NCBI RefSeq assembly: GCF_002205165.1
Contig: NZ_NIVS01000013.1
Span: forward strand, 62,001 to 126,000
Reading direction: 5' to 3'
Origin: Stenotrophomonas maltophilia
GTDB lineage: Bacteria; Pseudomonadota; Gammaproteobacteria; Xanthomonadales; Xanthomonadaceae
Length of the DNA: 64,000 nucleotides
Positions within the stretch are counted from its first letter, which is position 1, and the number at the start of each line of letters is the position of its first letter. Shown here piece after piece: positions 53,785 to 63,550 of the stretch. The position numbers were made by a program, and so were the translations under genes. The notes below the pieces were generated by a model that did not search any database, was not told where the DNA came from, and was given only the letters and a program-made list of their open reading frames with translations.

Positions 53785-54663
53785 ATGGATAACACTTTCA
53801 GGCCAGAGCTGGAGACGGCCGCCACCCAGATGATCCGCAACCAGGTGCTGGACTGGTTCGAACGCGATGACGGGCTGGGGGTGCTCGGCTTCCGGATCGA
53901 AAGCGCCCGGGGGCTGGACCGGGAGATCGACTGGCACCAGCACCGGCGTGCCCAGCTGATCTGCGTGGAAGCCGGGCTGCTCACTGTCCGCACCCGCCAT
54001 GGCACCTGGTCGCTGCCGCCCGGCTGCGCTGGCTGGATGCCCCCGGGCGAGCCGCACACCGTGGATATCTGCGGGCCGCTGCGGGGCTGGGGCGTGATCA
54101 TCAGCGCGGCGATGGCCCATGACCTCCCCGGCGAGCCCTGCGTGGTGGCCATTTCCGATCTGCTGCAGGCGCTGTCGCTGCGCGTGACCGAATGGGTGCC
54201 CGCGGCCGAACCCAGCCTGCGCCAGCAGCACATGATCGAGGTGCTGCTGGACGAGATCCGCAATGCCCCGCGCCAGCGCATGCATCTGCCGATGCCCCAG
54301 GACCGCCGCCTGCTGCGCATCGCCTCGCAGCTGATCGCCGACCCGGCCGACGGCCGCAGCCTGGAGCAGTGGGCCCACTGGGCCGGGCTGTCGCCGCGTA
54401 CACTGACCCGGCACTTCCGCGACGAAACCACGCTCAGCTTCGCGCAGTGGCGTCAGCAGGCCCGGCTGGCCGAGGGCCTGCGCCGCCTGTCCGATGGCCA
54501 GAGCGTGTCCGATATCGCGCACGAACTGGGGTTCAGCAGCCCCAGCGCCTTCGTCACGGTGTTCCGCCGCCACTTCGGCAGCCCGCCCGGGCGCTATCTG
54601 GCGCGCAGCGGCCACCCCCTGAACCCATCACGCGGCTTGGCATCCCCGGCCGCATCCGGATAA
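53785..54663 (+). CDS. AraC-family transcriptional regulator
   Basis: This is a 292-residue regulator. An N-terminal cupin-like sensor (DWHQHRRAQLICVEAGLLTVRTRHGTWSLPPGCAGWMPPGEPHTV) is followed by two helix-turn-helix motifs (SLEQWAHWAGLSPRTLTRHFRDETTLSFAQWRQQARL and SVSDIAHELGFSSPSAFVTVFRRHFG). ATG 53785 is used; the frame is open upstream, but that part overlaps the palindrome and is A/T-rich. It is divergent from emrR and may respond to or regulate the pump, though no direct link is visible. Confidence 0.85.
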   Translation: MDNTFRPELETAATQMIRNQVLDWFERDDGLGVLGFRIESARGLDREIDWHQHRRAQLICVEAGLLTVRTRHGTWSLPPGCAGWMPPGEPHTVDICGPLRGWGVIISAAMAHDLPGEPCVVAISDLLQALSLRVTEWVPAAEPSLRQQHMIEVLLDEIRNAPRQRMHLPMPQDRRLLRIASQLIADPADGRSLEQWAHWAGLSPRTLTRHFRDETTLSFAQWRQQARLAEGLRRLSDGQSVSDIAHELGFSSPSAFVTVFRRHFGSPPGRYLARSGHPLNPSRGLASPAASG

Positions 54664-54721
54664 TCGTCCGCCTGCGAGGGCGACAGCCGTCGCCGTCCCT
54701 TGCCACAGGTAACAATCCCGC

Positions 54722-56965
54722 ATGACCGATCTTGCCCGCCCCGCGTTCCACGGCTTTGAACAGCTGCCCCTGCGCGAGTACGCCGAACGGGCGTACCTGG
54801 ACTACTCGATGTACGTGGTGCTCGACCGCGCACTGCCGTTCCTCGGCGACGGCCTGAAGCCGGTGCAGCGCCGCATCATCTATGCGATGAGCGAGCTGGG
54901 CCTGAACGCGTCCTCTAAGCCGAAGAAATCCGCGCGTACCGTCGGTGACGTGATCGGTAAGTACCACCCGCACGGCGACAGCGCCTGCTACGAAGCGCTG
55001 GTGCTGATGGCCCAGCCGTTCTCGTACCGCTACCCGCTGATCGAAGGCCAGGGCAACTTCGGTTCGACCGACGATCCGAAATCGTTCGCGGCGATGCGCT
55101 ACACCGAGTCCAAGCTGACCCCGATCGCCGAAGTGCTGCTGGGCGAGATCAACCAGGGCACCACCGACTGGACCCCGAACTTCGACGGCACCCTGGAAGA
55201 GCCGACCTGGATGCCGGCACGCCTGCCGCACCTGCTGCTCAACGGCACCACCGGCATCGCCGTGGGCATGGCCACCGACGTGCCGCCGCACAACCTCAAC
55301 GAGATCGTCAGTGCCCTGCTGCATCTGCTCGACGACCCGGATGCGACGGTCACCGACCTGTGCGAGCACGTGAAGGGCCCGGACTACCCGAGCTTCGCCG
55401 AGATCATCACCCCGATCGCCGATCTGCGCACCATGTACGAGACCGGCTACGGCAGCGTGCGCGCGCGGTCCACCTTCCTCAAGGAAAACGGCAACATCGT
55501 GGTCAACGCGCTGCCGTTCCAGGTGTCGCCCTCGAAGGTGATCGAGCAGATCGCCGCGCAGATGCGCGCCAAGAAGCTGCCGTGGCTGGAGGACATCCGC
55601 GATGAGTCCGACCACGCCAACCCGGTGCGCGTGGTGCTGGTGCCGCGCTCCAACCGCGTGGACGCCGAACAGCTGATGGGCCACCTGTTCGCCACCACCG
55701 ACCTGGAGCGCAGCTACCGGGTCAACCTCAACGTGATCGGCCTGGATGGCCGCCCGCAGGTCAAGAACCTCAAGACCCTGCTCAGCGAGTGGCTGCAGTT
55801 CCGCGGGACCACCGTTACCCGCCGCCTCAACCACCGCCTGCAGAAGGTCGAGCGCCGCCTGCACATGTTGGACGGCCTGCTGATCGCCTTCCTCAACCTG
55901 GATGAAGTGATCCACATCATCCGCACCGAGGACGAAGCCAAGACGGCGCTGATCGCGCGCTTCGCACTGAGCGAGGAACAGGCCGAGTACATCCTGGAAA
56001 CCAAGCTGAAGCAGCTGGCTCGCCTGGAAGAGATGAAGATCCGCGGCGAGCAGGAGGAACTGGCCAAGGAGCGCGACAAGATCCTGGCCATCCTGGACAG
56101 CAAGGCCAAGCTGAAGAAGCTGATCCGCGATGAGCTGGTGGCCGATGCCAAGAAGTTTGGCGATGAGCGCCGCTCGCCGCTGGTGCAGCGTGGCGCGGCG
56201 CAGGCCATCGACGAAACCGAGCTGGTGCCGAGCGAGCCGATGACGGTGGTGCTGTCGGAGAAGGGCTGGATCCGTGCGGCCAAGGGCCATGACATGGACC
56301 CGTCCACTTTGTCCTACCGCGATGGCGATGCACTGCTCGGTTCGGTCCGCGCGCGCAGCACGCAGCAGGTGGCGTTCCTGGACAGCGAGGGCCGCGCGTA
56401 TTCGACCCTGATCCACACCCTGCCCTCGGCACGCGGCAACGGCGAACCGCTGACCGGTCGCTTCTCACCGGCCCCGGGCAGTGCCTTCATGACGCTGGCC
56501 AGCGGCGAGAACAACACGCGCTTCGTGCTGGCCTCCACGCACGGCTACGGCTTCGTGACCCGCTTCGAGAACCTCACCGGCCGCAACAAGGCCGGCAAGG
56601 CGATGCTCAACCTGACCTCCGGTTCCAGGGTGCTGACCCCGGCCGTGGTCGCCAATCCGGAAACGGACCGCATCGTGGCCGTGACCAGCTCGGGCAACCT
56701 GCTGGCGATCGCCGCCAGCGACCTGCCGGAACTGGACAAGGGCAAGGGCAACAAGATCATCGACATCCCCAAGGCCAAGCTCGCCACCGAGCGTGTGGTC
56801 GCGGTGGTGTCGGTGGCGCCGGGCAACACGCTGCTGGTGCGCAGCGGCCAGCGCACGATGAACCTGTCGTTCAAGGATCTGGACACCTACCTGGGCACCC
56901 GCGCCACCCGTGGCCACCTGCTGCCGCGTGGCTGGCAGAAGGTGGAAGGGCTGGCGGTGGAGTAA
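54722..56965 (+). CDS. parC: DNA topoisomerase IV subunit A
   Basis: This is a 747-residue type IIA topoisomerase subunit. The active tyrosine lies in [10 protein letters not shown]. The quinolone-resistance region [20 protein letters not shown] keeps the wild-type Ser and Glu (E. coli Ser80 and Glu84 equivalents). A coiled-coil gate ([20 protein letters not shown]) and C-terminal beta-pinwheel follow, with motifs such as [16 protein letters not shown]. It decatenates daughter chromosomes with ParE, which is not in this window. A terminator follows 26 bases after the stop. Confidence 0.95.
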   Translation: MTDLARPAFHGFEQLPLREYAERAYLDYSMYVVLDRALPFLGDGLKPVQRRIIYAMSELGLNASSKPKKSARTVGDVIGKYHPHGDSACYEALVLMAQPFSYRYPLIEGQGNFGSTDDPKSFAAMRYTESKLTPIAEVLLGEINQGTTDWTPNFDGTLEEPTWMPARLPHLLLNGTTGIAVGMATDVPPHNLNEIVSALLHLLDDPDATVTDLCEHVKGPDYPSFAEIITPIADLRTMYETGYGSVRARSTFLKENGNIVVNALPFQVSPSKVIEQIAAQMRAKKLPWLEDIRDESDHANPVRVVLVPRSNRVDAEQLMGHLFATTDLERSYRVNLNVIGLDGRPQVKNLKTLLSEWLQFRGTTVTRRLNHRLQKVERRLHMLDGLLIAFLNLDEVIHIIRTEDEAKTALIARFALSEEQAEYILETKLKQLARLEEMKIRGEQEELAKERDKILAILDSKAKLKKLIRDELVADAKKFGDERRSPLVQRGAAQAIDETELVPSEPMTVVLSEKGWIRAAKGHDMDPSTLSYRDGDALLGSVRARSTQQVAFLDSEGRAYSTLIHTLPSARGNGEPLTGRFSPAPGSAFMTLASGENNTRFVLASTHGYGFVTRFENLTGRNKAGKAMLNLTSGSRVLTPAVVANPETDRIVAVTSSGNLLAIAASDLPELDKGKGNKIIDIPKAKLATERVVAVVSVAPGNTLLVRSGQRTMNLSFKDLDTYLGTRATRGHLLPRGWQKVEGLAVE

Positions 56966-56990
56966 CGGTCCAGCGCCGACGTGAATCGGA

Positions 56991-57018
56991 ACGGCCGGGG
57001 AGACCCGGCCGTTTTTTT
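56991..57018 (+). terminator. Rho-independent terminator after parC
   Basis: The 9-bp stem ACGGCCGGG/CCCGGCCGT with loop GAGA is followed by seven or more T. Confidence 0.92.
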
Positions 57019-57029
57019 TACGCCCACAG

Positions 57030-57054
57030 AAAAGGCCGGGTTTCCCCGGCCTTT
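57030..57054 (-). terminator. Terminator downstream of the ferritin gene
   Basis: The perfect 10-bp stem AAAGGCCGGG/CCCGGCCTTT with TTTC loop reads into TTTTCT on the minus strand, about 100 bp after the ferritin stop. It resembles the parC terminator in sequence. Confidence 0.65.
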
Positions 57055-57084
57055 CTGCGTGGTGCAACGTCGGCTGGCGGGCGG

Positions 57085-57139
57085 AGGCTGGCTGGCGGAC
57101 GAGGGTTAGACGCGGCGTGCTGGCGAAGGCTGGCTGGCG
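57085..57139. repeat. Short direct repeats between parC and ferritin genes
   Basis: AGGCTGGCTGGCG occurs at 57085-57097 and 57127-57139, with degenerate GCTGGCG copies around and between. This is a low-complexity spacer of unknown meaning. Confidence 0.45.
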
Positions 57140-57159
57140 CGAAGAACCCGGTGCCGCGC

Positions 57160-57648
57160 TCAGTGCGCGGCGGTACCCTTCGCATCCATCTTGCTGGTCT
57201 GGTACAGCGCCAGGCCGATGCGCTTGATCAGGCCCAACTGCTGTTCCAGCCACCAGGCGTGGTCTTCTTCGGTGTCCTTCAACTGCACCAGCAGCATGTC
57301 GCGGCTGACGTAGTCCTGGTGCTGTTCGCACAGCTTCATGCCGGCGGCCAGGTTGTCGCGGACGCTGTACTCGGTGTCCAGATCCTTCTGCAGCATCTCT
57401 TCCACGGTCACGCCGGGCTCGAACACATGCGGGCGCATGTCCGGATCGCCGCCGAGGAAGAGGATGCGACGCAGCAGCGCATCGGCGTGCTGGGTCTCTT
57501 CTTCCATTTCGTGGTTGAGGCGCTCATAGAGCGCGAACAGGCCCTGGTCTTCGTAGCGGCGCGAGTGGATGAAGTACTGGTCGCGCGCGGCCAACTCGCC
57601 GCGCAGCAGTTCCTTCAAGCAGGCGATGACGTCCGGGTTGCCTTTCAT
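57160..57648 (-). CDS. Haem-less bacterioferritin homologue (FtnA/BfrA type)
   Basis: This is a 162-residue four-helix iron-storage protein. The diiron centre is intact: Glu18, Glu51, His54, and the later Glu and Glu-x2-His (TEEDHAWW). At position 52, where bacterioferritins carry the haem-ligand Met, this protein has Thr (EEETQHAD). The sequence from [11 protein letters not shown] to [13 protein letters not shown] closely resembles Pseudomonas FtnA, once called BfrA, which lacks haem. It should store iron but depend on another subunit or reductant for release. It is monocistronic with a downstream hairpin. Confidence 0.9.
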   Translation of the reverse strand: MKGNPDVIACLKELLRGELAARDQYFIHSRRYEDQGLFALYERLNHEMEEETQHADALLRRILFLGGDPDMRPHVFEPGVTVEEMLQKDLDTEYSVRDNLAAGMKLCEQHQDYVSRDMLLVQLKDTEEDHAWWLEQQLGLIKRIGLALYQTSKMDAKGTAAH

Positions 57649-57801
57649 GGGGGTGCTCCTGATGAATCAATGCGCGCATGGTGCCCTATCTGAAAATCCG
57701 GTGGTCTAATCGGAATCAGTTGCAGTTGCGCTTCGGTCGGCGTGCACGGGGCGTTCACGCCTCCCCTACAATCCAACCCTACCTACAAGAGGGTACGCAG
57801 G

Positions 57802-60150
57802 ATGCGGCACTGGCTGAAGCGGTTGCTCTGGGGCGTGCTGATCCTGGCACTGGCGGCGGTGTTCACAGTGTGGTGGCTGCTGCGCGGGAGTCTCCCCACG
57901 CTGGAAGGCGAGCAGGCCATGACCGGCCTTGCGGCGCCGGTGAGCATCACCCGGGATGCCTTGGGCGTGGTCACCATCGACGCGGCAAGCCAGGCCGATG
58001 CGATGCGGGCGCTGGGTCTGGTGCATGCGCAGGAGCGCTACTTCGAGATGGACCTGATGCGCCGTAGCGCGGCCGGCGAGCTGGCCGAGCTGTTCGGCCC
58101 GGCGGCGATCGAGATGGACAAACGCATGCGCGTGCACCGGCTGCGGGCGCGTACCACGTCCCATCTGGAGGTCGCCACCGGCAGCAGTGCCGGCGCCCTG
58201 CAGGCTTATGTGGAGGGCATCAACCAGGGCATCGCTGAGCTTCGGGTACGGCCTTGGCCGTATCTGCTGCTGCGCCAGGCGCCGGCACCGTGGCGTGCCG
58301 AAGACAGCGTGCTGACCGGGCTGGCGATGTATGCCGACCTGCAGGACCCCACCAATCAGAACGAACTGGCGATGGCGCGGATCCGTGCGGTGGTGCCACC
58401 GGCGCTGTATGCCCTGCTCAGCCACGATGGGAGCGAATGGGATGCCCCCCTGTTTGGCGAGGCGCGCGGCAACGCCCCGTTACCGGAAGCCGCCACGCTC
58501 GACCTGCGGCGGGCCGGTGCGCCACCGGCCACCGGCGCTGCCACGGCCGGTCATCTGGACCCCGACGTGTTGGGCAGCAACAACTTCGCCGTGGCCGGTG
58601 CCCTGACCGCGGACGGTCGGGCCATCGTCGCCGACGACATGCACCTGGGACTGCGCGCGCCCAACCTCTGGTTCCGGGTGCGGCTGCGTTATCCCGATGC
58701 ACAGGCCCCCGACGGGCGCGTCGATGTCAGTGGCTTCTCGCTGCCCGGCCTGCCAGCCATCGTGGTGGGCAGCAACGGACACGTGGCCTGGGGCTTCACC
58801 AATAGTTACATCGACACGGCCGATTTCCGCAGCGTGCCCGCCAATGCGCCGGGCATCATCACGCATGAGGAGCGTATCCGGGTCGCCGGCCAAGCGCCGG
58901 TGACGTTGCGCGTGCGCGAGACCGCCTGGGGTCCGCTGCTGCACACACGGCAGGACGGCAGTGGCGAGGCACTGCGCTGGACGGCGCAACTGCCCGGCGC
59001 GGTGCGCCTGGACTTCGCCGAGATGGCGCGCGCGGCGTCGCTTGAAGACGCCTTCCAGGTAGCCGACCGCAGCGGGATTCCGGCTCAGAACCTGGTGATC
59101 GCCGACCGTAGCGGTCGCATCGCTTGGCGGTTGATCGGCACACGCCCTGACCGCGCTGCGGACTGCCCGCCGAGCGGCAATACGATCACAGTACCTGCAA
59201 GCTGTGCGCCTTGGCCGATCCGCAGCGATGGCGCCCCGGCATTGATGGATCCGCCCACGCATCGGCTGTGGACCGCCAATGGCCGCGTGCTCGATGGGGA
59301 TGCCCTGGCCATTGCCGGGAACGGTGGCTACGACCTTGGTGCACGCGGCCGGCAGATCCGCGATGGCTTGATGGCGAAAGAGCGCTTCACCGAGGCGGAC
59401 CTGCTGGCGATCCAGCTTGATGATCGTGCCGTGCTGCTGACGCGCTGGTGGCAGCTGCTGCGCGAAGTCGTCGCCACCAGCGACGACCCTGCCCTGCAGC
59501 GGCTTGAGGTGGCGACCCGACGATGGGACGGCCATGCGGCCGTGGATTCGGTCAGCTACCGGATTACCCGCGGTTTCCGCGGGATGCTGATCGACCGCGT
59601 CAGCGAAGGCCTGCTCGCGCCGGCCAAAGCACAGCTCGGGGAGGACTATCTGGAGCCACGGCTGGGGCAGTTCGAGGGCGCGTTGTGGCCACTGGTGAGC
59701 GAACGACCCGCGCATCTGCTGCCGCCCCCCTATTCCCGTTGGGATGCACTGTTGGTCGATACCGCCAAGGCGCTGGAAGCGGACCTGAGCAGTCAAGGCC
59801 CACTGGACGCGCGTACCTGGGGCGAACGCAATACCGCCGCGATCTGTCACCCGATCAGCCGCGCCCTGCCCGCCTTTGCCCGGTCGTGGCTGTGCATGCC
59901 GGCCGACCGCCTGCCCGGCGACCGTGACATGCCGCGCGTGCAGGGGCCCGCATTTGGCGCCTCGCAGCGGATGGTGGTCTCCCCCGGCCACGAGGCCGAG
60001 GGACTGATCCACATGCCCGGTGGGCAGAGCGGTCACCCGCTCTCACCGTTCTGGGGTGCGGGGCACGATGCCTGGGTGAACGGAACGCCGACCCCGTTCC
60101 TGCCGGGCACCACGGTGCATACCCTCAGGCTGGTGCCGACGCGGGAGTGA
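57802..60150 (+). CDS. Penicillin acylase-family (Ntn) hydrolase
   Basis: This is a 782-residue precursor. An N-terminal membrane helix or signal anchor (WLKRLLWGVLILALAAVFTVWWLL) precedes the alpha chain (SITRDALGVVTIDAASQADAMRALGLVHAQERYFEMDLMRRSAAGELAELFG). The autocleavage site is at VLG|SNNFAVAG, making Ser259 the N-terminal nucleophile of the beta chain. The C-terminal part ends with PGGQSGHPLSPFWGAGHDAWVNG, a family hallmark. Relatives cleave amide bonds of beta-lactams or of acyl-homoserine lactones; the substrate here is not known. It is probably periplasmic. Confidence 0.88.
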   Translation: MRHWLKRLLWGVLILALAAVFTVWWLLRGSLPTLEGEQAMTGLAAPVSITRDALGVVTIDAASQADAMRALGLVHAQERYFEMDLMRRSAAGELAELFGPAAIEMDKRMRVHRLRARTTSHLEVATGSSAGALQAYVEGINQGIAELRVRPWPYLLLRQAPAPWRAEDSVLTGLAMYADLQDPTNQNELAMARIRAVVPPALYALLSHDGSEWDAPLFGEARGNAPLPEAATLDLRRAGAPPATGAATAGHLDPDVLGSNNFAVAGALTADGRAIVADDMHLGLRAPNLWFRVRLRYPDAQAPDGRVDVSGFSLPGLPAIVVGSNGHVAWGFTNSYIDTADFRSVPANAPGIITHEERIRVAGQAPVTLRVRETAWGPLLHTRQDGSGEALRWTAQLPGAVRLDFAEMARAASLEDAFQVADRSGIPAQNLVIADRSGRIAWRLIGTRPDRAADCPPSGNTITVPASCAPWPIRSDGAPALMDPPTHRLWTANGRVLDGDALAIAGNGGYDLGARGRQIRDGLMAKERFTEADLLAIQLDDRAVLLTRWWQLLREVVATSDDPALQRLEVATRRWDGHAAVDSVSYRITRGFRGMLIDRVSEGLLAPAKAQLGEDYLEPRLGQFEGALWPLVSERPAHLLPPPYSRWDALLVDTAKALEADLSSQGPLDARTWGERNTAAICHPISRALPAFARSWLCMPADRLPGDRDMPRVQGPAFGASQRMVVSPGHEAEGLIHMPGGQSGHPLSPFWGAGHDAWVNGTPTPFLPGTTVHTLRLVPTRE

Positions 60151-60172
60151 CAGGGGGGTGGGCGGTGACGGG

Positions 60173-60197
60173 GCAGCCGACCAACGGTCGGCTCTAC
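60173..60197. repeat. SMAG-like GTAG repeat
   Basis: The perfect stem AGCCGACC/GGTCGGCT (loop AAC) followed by CTAC is nearly identical to the second half of the repeat at 44629-44693. A degenerate partner may follow to about 60230. It lies between the convergent acylase and antiporter genes. Confidence 0.75.
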
Positions 60198-60248
60198 CGT
60201 GATGTGGGTTGGTGCCGCCCGTTGGTCGTACACCGCACACCGCCAGCT

Positions 60249-61628
60249 TCACCGTCGACAACGCTCGATCAGGCTCAGCAACGGCCCGGTCATGGCCGTG
60301 GTCACCAGCGCCATGATCACCAGGACGGCGAACAGGCGGTCGCCAAGGAAGCCCAGCTCGTAGCCCAGGTTGAGCACGATCAGTTCCATCAGGCCGCGGG
60401 TGTTCATCAGCGCACCCAACCTCCACGCCTCATGGTTGTCCATGCCGGCACTGCGCGCGGCACTCCAGGTGCCGATCAGCTTGCCCAGCGTGGCGACCAC
60501 GATCACGATCAGGCACAGCACCAGGTCGCTGGCCTGCAGGGCGTCGGCGCGCATGCGCAGGCCGGTCATGGCGAAGAACAAGGGCAGCAGCAGCGTGACC
60601 GCGAACGGCTCGACGCGCTCGGCCACGGTGTGCCGCAGCGTCGCGTTGCCGGACACGGCGACGCCAGCCGCGAACGCGCCGAACAGCGCATGGATGCCCA
60701 GCATCTCGGTGACCAGCGCGCAGCCCAGCGCCATCAGCAACATGATCAGCAGCCAGCGTCCTTCCTGGCCAGGTGCGATCACCAGGCGCGAGAACCATGG
60801 GCGCACCACCCCCAGCATCAGTGCGACGAAGGCGACCACGAAGACCAGGTTGATCGTTGCCGGCACCCAGCCCTGCGACTGCGCGGCGGCCACGATCAGC
60901 GCCAGCAGACACCAGGCGGTGGCGTCGCCGAGGGCGGCGCAGGCGATCGCGGTCTGGCCCAGCGGTGTGGCGGTCATGCCGCGGTCGGCAAGGATGCGCA
61001 GCAGCACCGGGAAGGCGGTGATGCTCAATGAAATACCGACGAACAGCGCGAAGCCGGTGAAGCCCACACCGGGCGGTGCGTGCGCGCCATACAGCCAGAT
61101 CGCCAGCAGCACGCCGAGCAGGAAGGGCACGGCGATGCCGGCGTGGCTCACGACGAAGGCGAATCGCCGCCGCCCACGCAGTCCGCCAAGATCCAGTTCC
61201 GCCCCCGCCACCAGCAGGAACATCAGCACCCCGAGCTGGCTGAGCAGGCCGAGCGAGCCGAGGGAAGCGGCCGGGAACAGCGCGCCATGCACCTGGGGCA
61301 GCACGGCCCCAAGCACCAGCGGCCCCATCATCAGACCGGCTGCCATCTCCCCGATCACCCCAGGTTGACCCAGCCGCCGGAACAGCCACCCCGCACCTTT
61401 GGCCACCAGCAGCAGGACCAGCAACTGCAGCAGGAACAGACCCAGCGGCGCATGCAGATGCGCGGCCCAGTCGGCCCCCAGCGACGCCTCGGCACGGGCC
61501 ACCTGTGCCGAGACGGCCGGACCGGCAAACCGTGCCAGGCCCAGGCCGATCAACAGAGGCAGCGCCACCCAGCCCAGATAACGCCAGGCCAGCCCGCTGC
61601 GGCGCGTCCCGGTGGTGTCAGCGTCCAT
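60249..61628 (-). CDS. CPA2-family cation:proton antiporter
   Basis: This is a 459-residue membrane protein with about 12-13 TM helices. Family motifs are GVIGEMAAGLMMGPLVLG, LMFLLVAGAELDL, FVGISLSITAFPVLLRIL, the ion-binding ACAALGDATAW and LNTRGLMELIVLNLG-like MNTRGLMELIVLNLGYELG. It resembles KefB-type and Na+/H+ exchangers without the regulatory RCK/TrkA domain. It is predicted to exchange K+ or Na+ for H+; the ion is not determined. No operon partner is evident. Confidence 0.88.
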   Translation of the reverse strand: MDADTTGTRRSGLAWRYLGWVALPLLIGLGLARFAGPAVSAQVARAEASLGADWAAHLHAPLGLFLLQLLVLLLVAKGAGWLFRRLGQPGVIGEMAAGLMMGPLVLGAVLPQVHGALFPAASLGSLGLLSQLGVLMFLLVAGAELDLGGLRGRRRFAFVVSHAGIAVPFLLGVLLAIWLYGAHAPPGVGFTGFALFVGISLSITAFPVLLRILADRGMTATPLGQTAIACAALGDATAWCLLALIVAAAQSQGWVPATINLVFVVAFVALMLGVVRPWFSRLVIAPGQEGRWLLIMLLMALGCALVTEMLGIHALFGAFAAGVAVSGNATLRHTVAERVEPFAVTLLLPLFFAMTGLRMRADALQASDLVLCLIVIVVATLGKLIGTWSAARSAGMDNHEAWRLGALMNTRGLMELIVLNLGYELGFLGDRLFAVLVIMALVTTAMTGPLLSLIERCRR

Positions 61629-61716
61629 GATCGATCCCCATCGATTGAAGGGGCGATTCTACGGGCTGCACGCGCTGCCACACCACCGCGATCGACGCGG
61701 CGGTGGGGCACATCGA

Positions 61717-63408
61717 TCAGGCCAGTGCCTGCTCGTGCACGCCGGCGATCGCGCGGCCGGACGGATCGGCCATCGCCGCGAAGCTGGCGTCCCACGCGAT
61801 CGCTGCCGGCGAGGAGCATGCAATCGATTTGCCGCCGGGCACCGTCTCCGCCGCCGCCTGGGTCGGGAAGTACTGCTCGAACACGTGACGGTAGAAGTAG
61901 GCTTCCTTGGTCTGCGGCGGGTTGTGCACGAAACGCTTGTCCGCCGCCGCCATCACGCGGTCACTGACCTGGGCCTCGGCATGCGCCTTGAGTCCGTCGA
62001 TCCAGCCGTAGCCGACACCATCACTGAACTGTTCCTTCTGGCGCCACAGGATCGAGTCCGGCAGGTACCCTTCGAACGCTTCGCGCAGGACCGCTTTCTC
62101 AATCCGGCGTGCGCCTGCCGCGCCCTGCCCGACCATCTTGTGCCTGGCATCGATGCGCATGGCAACATCGAGGAACTCGCGGTCCAGGAACGGCACGCGC
62201 GGCTCCACGCCCCAGGCCATCATCGACTTGTTGGCGCGCAGGCAATCGTAGTTGTTGAGCGCGTCGAGCTTGCGCACCAGTTCCTCATGGAACTCACGCG
62301 CGTTCGGTGCCTTGTGGAAGTACAGATAGCCGCCGAAGATCTCGTCGCTGCCCTCACCGGACAGCACCATCTTCACCCCCATCGCCTTGATCCGGCGCGC
62401 CAGCAGGAACATCGGGGTGGAGGCGCGGATCGTGGTGACGTCGTAGGTTTCCACATGGCGGATCACCTCCGGCAACGCATCCAGGCCCTCCTCGAAGGTG
62501 TATTCGAAGCCGTGGTGCACGGTCCCGAGTGCTTCTGCCGCGATGGCGGCGGCGGCCAGATCGGGCGAGCCCTTCAGACCGATCGCAAACGAATGCAGGC
62601 GCGGCCACCAGGCTTCGCTCTGATCACCGTCTTCAACGCGATGGCGGGCATAGCGCGCCGCCACCGCGGCGACCAGCGAGGAGTCCAGGCCGCCAGAGAG
62701 CAGCACGCCGTACGGCACGTCGGTCATCAGCTGGCGGTGCACGGCACGCTCGAAGGCCTCACGCAGCGCGACGCGGTCGGCCTCCACGCCTTCGACCGCG
62801 TCGTACTCGCGCCACGGGCGCTCGTAATAGCGGGTCAGCGTGTCGGTGGCGCTGTCGTACCAGTGGCCTGGCGGGAACTGTGCCGCATCGGCGCAGATGT
62901 CCACCAGCGACTTCAGCTCGGAGGCCACCACCAGGCGGCCATCCTTGTCGTGGCCCCAGTACAGCGGCACCACGCCGATCGGATCACGTGCGATCAACAC
63001 GCGCTGCGCGGCGCGGTCCCACAGCGCGAAGGCGAAAATGCCGTTGAGGCGGTTCAGGAACGAGGCCGGGCTGTCTTCGCGGTACAGGGCGTTGATCACC
63101 TCGCAGTCCGAGCCGGTCTGGAAGGCGTACGGCTGGGCCAGTTCGGCCTTCAGTTCGCGGTGGTTGTAGATCTCGCCGTTGACCGCCAGCGCCAGACCGC
63201 CGTCTTCGGAGAGCAGCGGCTGCGAGCCACCGGCCGGGTCCACGATGGCCAGGCGCTCGTGGACCAGGATGGCACCGTCATCGACATACACCCCGCTCCA
63301 GTCCGGGCCGCGATGGCGCTGGCGCTGCGAGAGGTCCAGCGCATGGCGGCGCAGTGCGGGGAGGTCGTCGCCGGCCTGCAGGCCGAAAATACCGAAGATC
63401 GAACACAT
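61717..63408 (-). CDS. asnB: Asparagine synthase (glutamine-hydrolysing)
   Basis: This is a 563-residue AsnB. The glutaminase domain starts MCSIFGIFG, with Cys2 as nucleophile after Met removal, and has LSQRQRHRGPDWSG and AVNGEIYNH. The synthetase domain has the PP-loop LLSGGLDSSLVAAV and VLSGEGSDEIFGGY. ATG 63408 has AGGAG upstream. It makes Asn from Asp using Gln nitrogen and ATP. The 240-nt leader before it holds an Asn-rich peptide ORF and a terminator/antiterminator pair, so expression is probably controlled by asparaginyl-tRNA charging. Confidence 0.95.
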   Translation of the reverse strand: MCSIFGIFGLQAGDDLPALRRHALDLSQRQRHRGPDWSGVYVDDGAILVHERLAIVDPAGGSQPLLSEDGGLALAVNGEIYNHRELKAELAQPYAFQTGSDCEVINALYREDSPASFLNRLNGIFAFALWDRAAQRVLIARDPIGVVPLYWGHDKDGRLVVASELKSLVDICADAAQFPPGHWYDSATDTLTRYYERPWREYDAVEGVEADRVALREAFERAVHRQLMTDVPYGVLLSGGLDSSLVAAVAARYARHRVEDGDQSEAWWPRLHSFAIGLKGSPDLAAAAIAAEALGTVHHGFEYTFEEGLDALPEVIRHVETYDVTTIRASTPMFLLARRIKAMGVKMVLSGEGSDEIFGGYLYFHKAPNAREFHEELVRKLDALNNYDCLRANKSMMAWGVEPRVPFLDREFLDVAMRIDARHKMVGQGAAGARRIEKAVLREAFEGYLPDSILWRQKEQFSDGVGYGWIDGLKAHAEAQVSDRVMAAADKRFVHNPPQTKEAYFYRHVFEQYFPTQAAAETVPGGKSIACSSPAAIAWDASFAAMADPSGRAIAGVHEQALA

Positions 63409-63494
63409 GGGAACAGCTCCTGATGATGGGGGAATACACGTGTTGCAGGCATTCGACCGGCCACCCAGGCCCGGAAGGGATAAACCCGGGCCAC

Positions 63495-63524
63495 AAAAAA
63501 ACCCGCATCGGTCGATGCGGGTTT
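63495..63524 (-). terminator. Attenuator terminator in the asnB leader
   Basis: On the minus strand the 12-bp complementary arms AAACCCGCATCG and CGATGCGGGTTT (63524-63499), with only a two-base spacer and so a few inner pairs open, run into six T (63500-63495). They lie 87 bp before the asnB ATG, in the same direction, between the leader peptide and asnB. A terminator ahead of its own gene is the signature of attenuation. Confidence 0.88.
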
Positions 63525-63550
63525 TCTGGGGTCCGGGCGTGTTGCTTGTA

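Noticed and set aside
54867-55100. Quinolone-resistance mutations in parC
   Set aside because: The region reads [13 protein letters not shown] with the wild-type Ser and Glu, so no resistance change is present.
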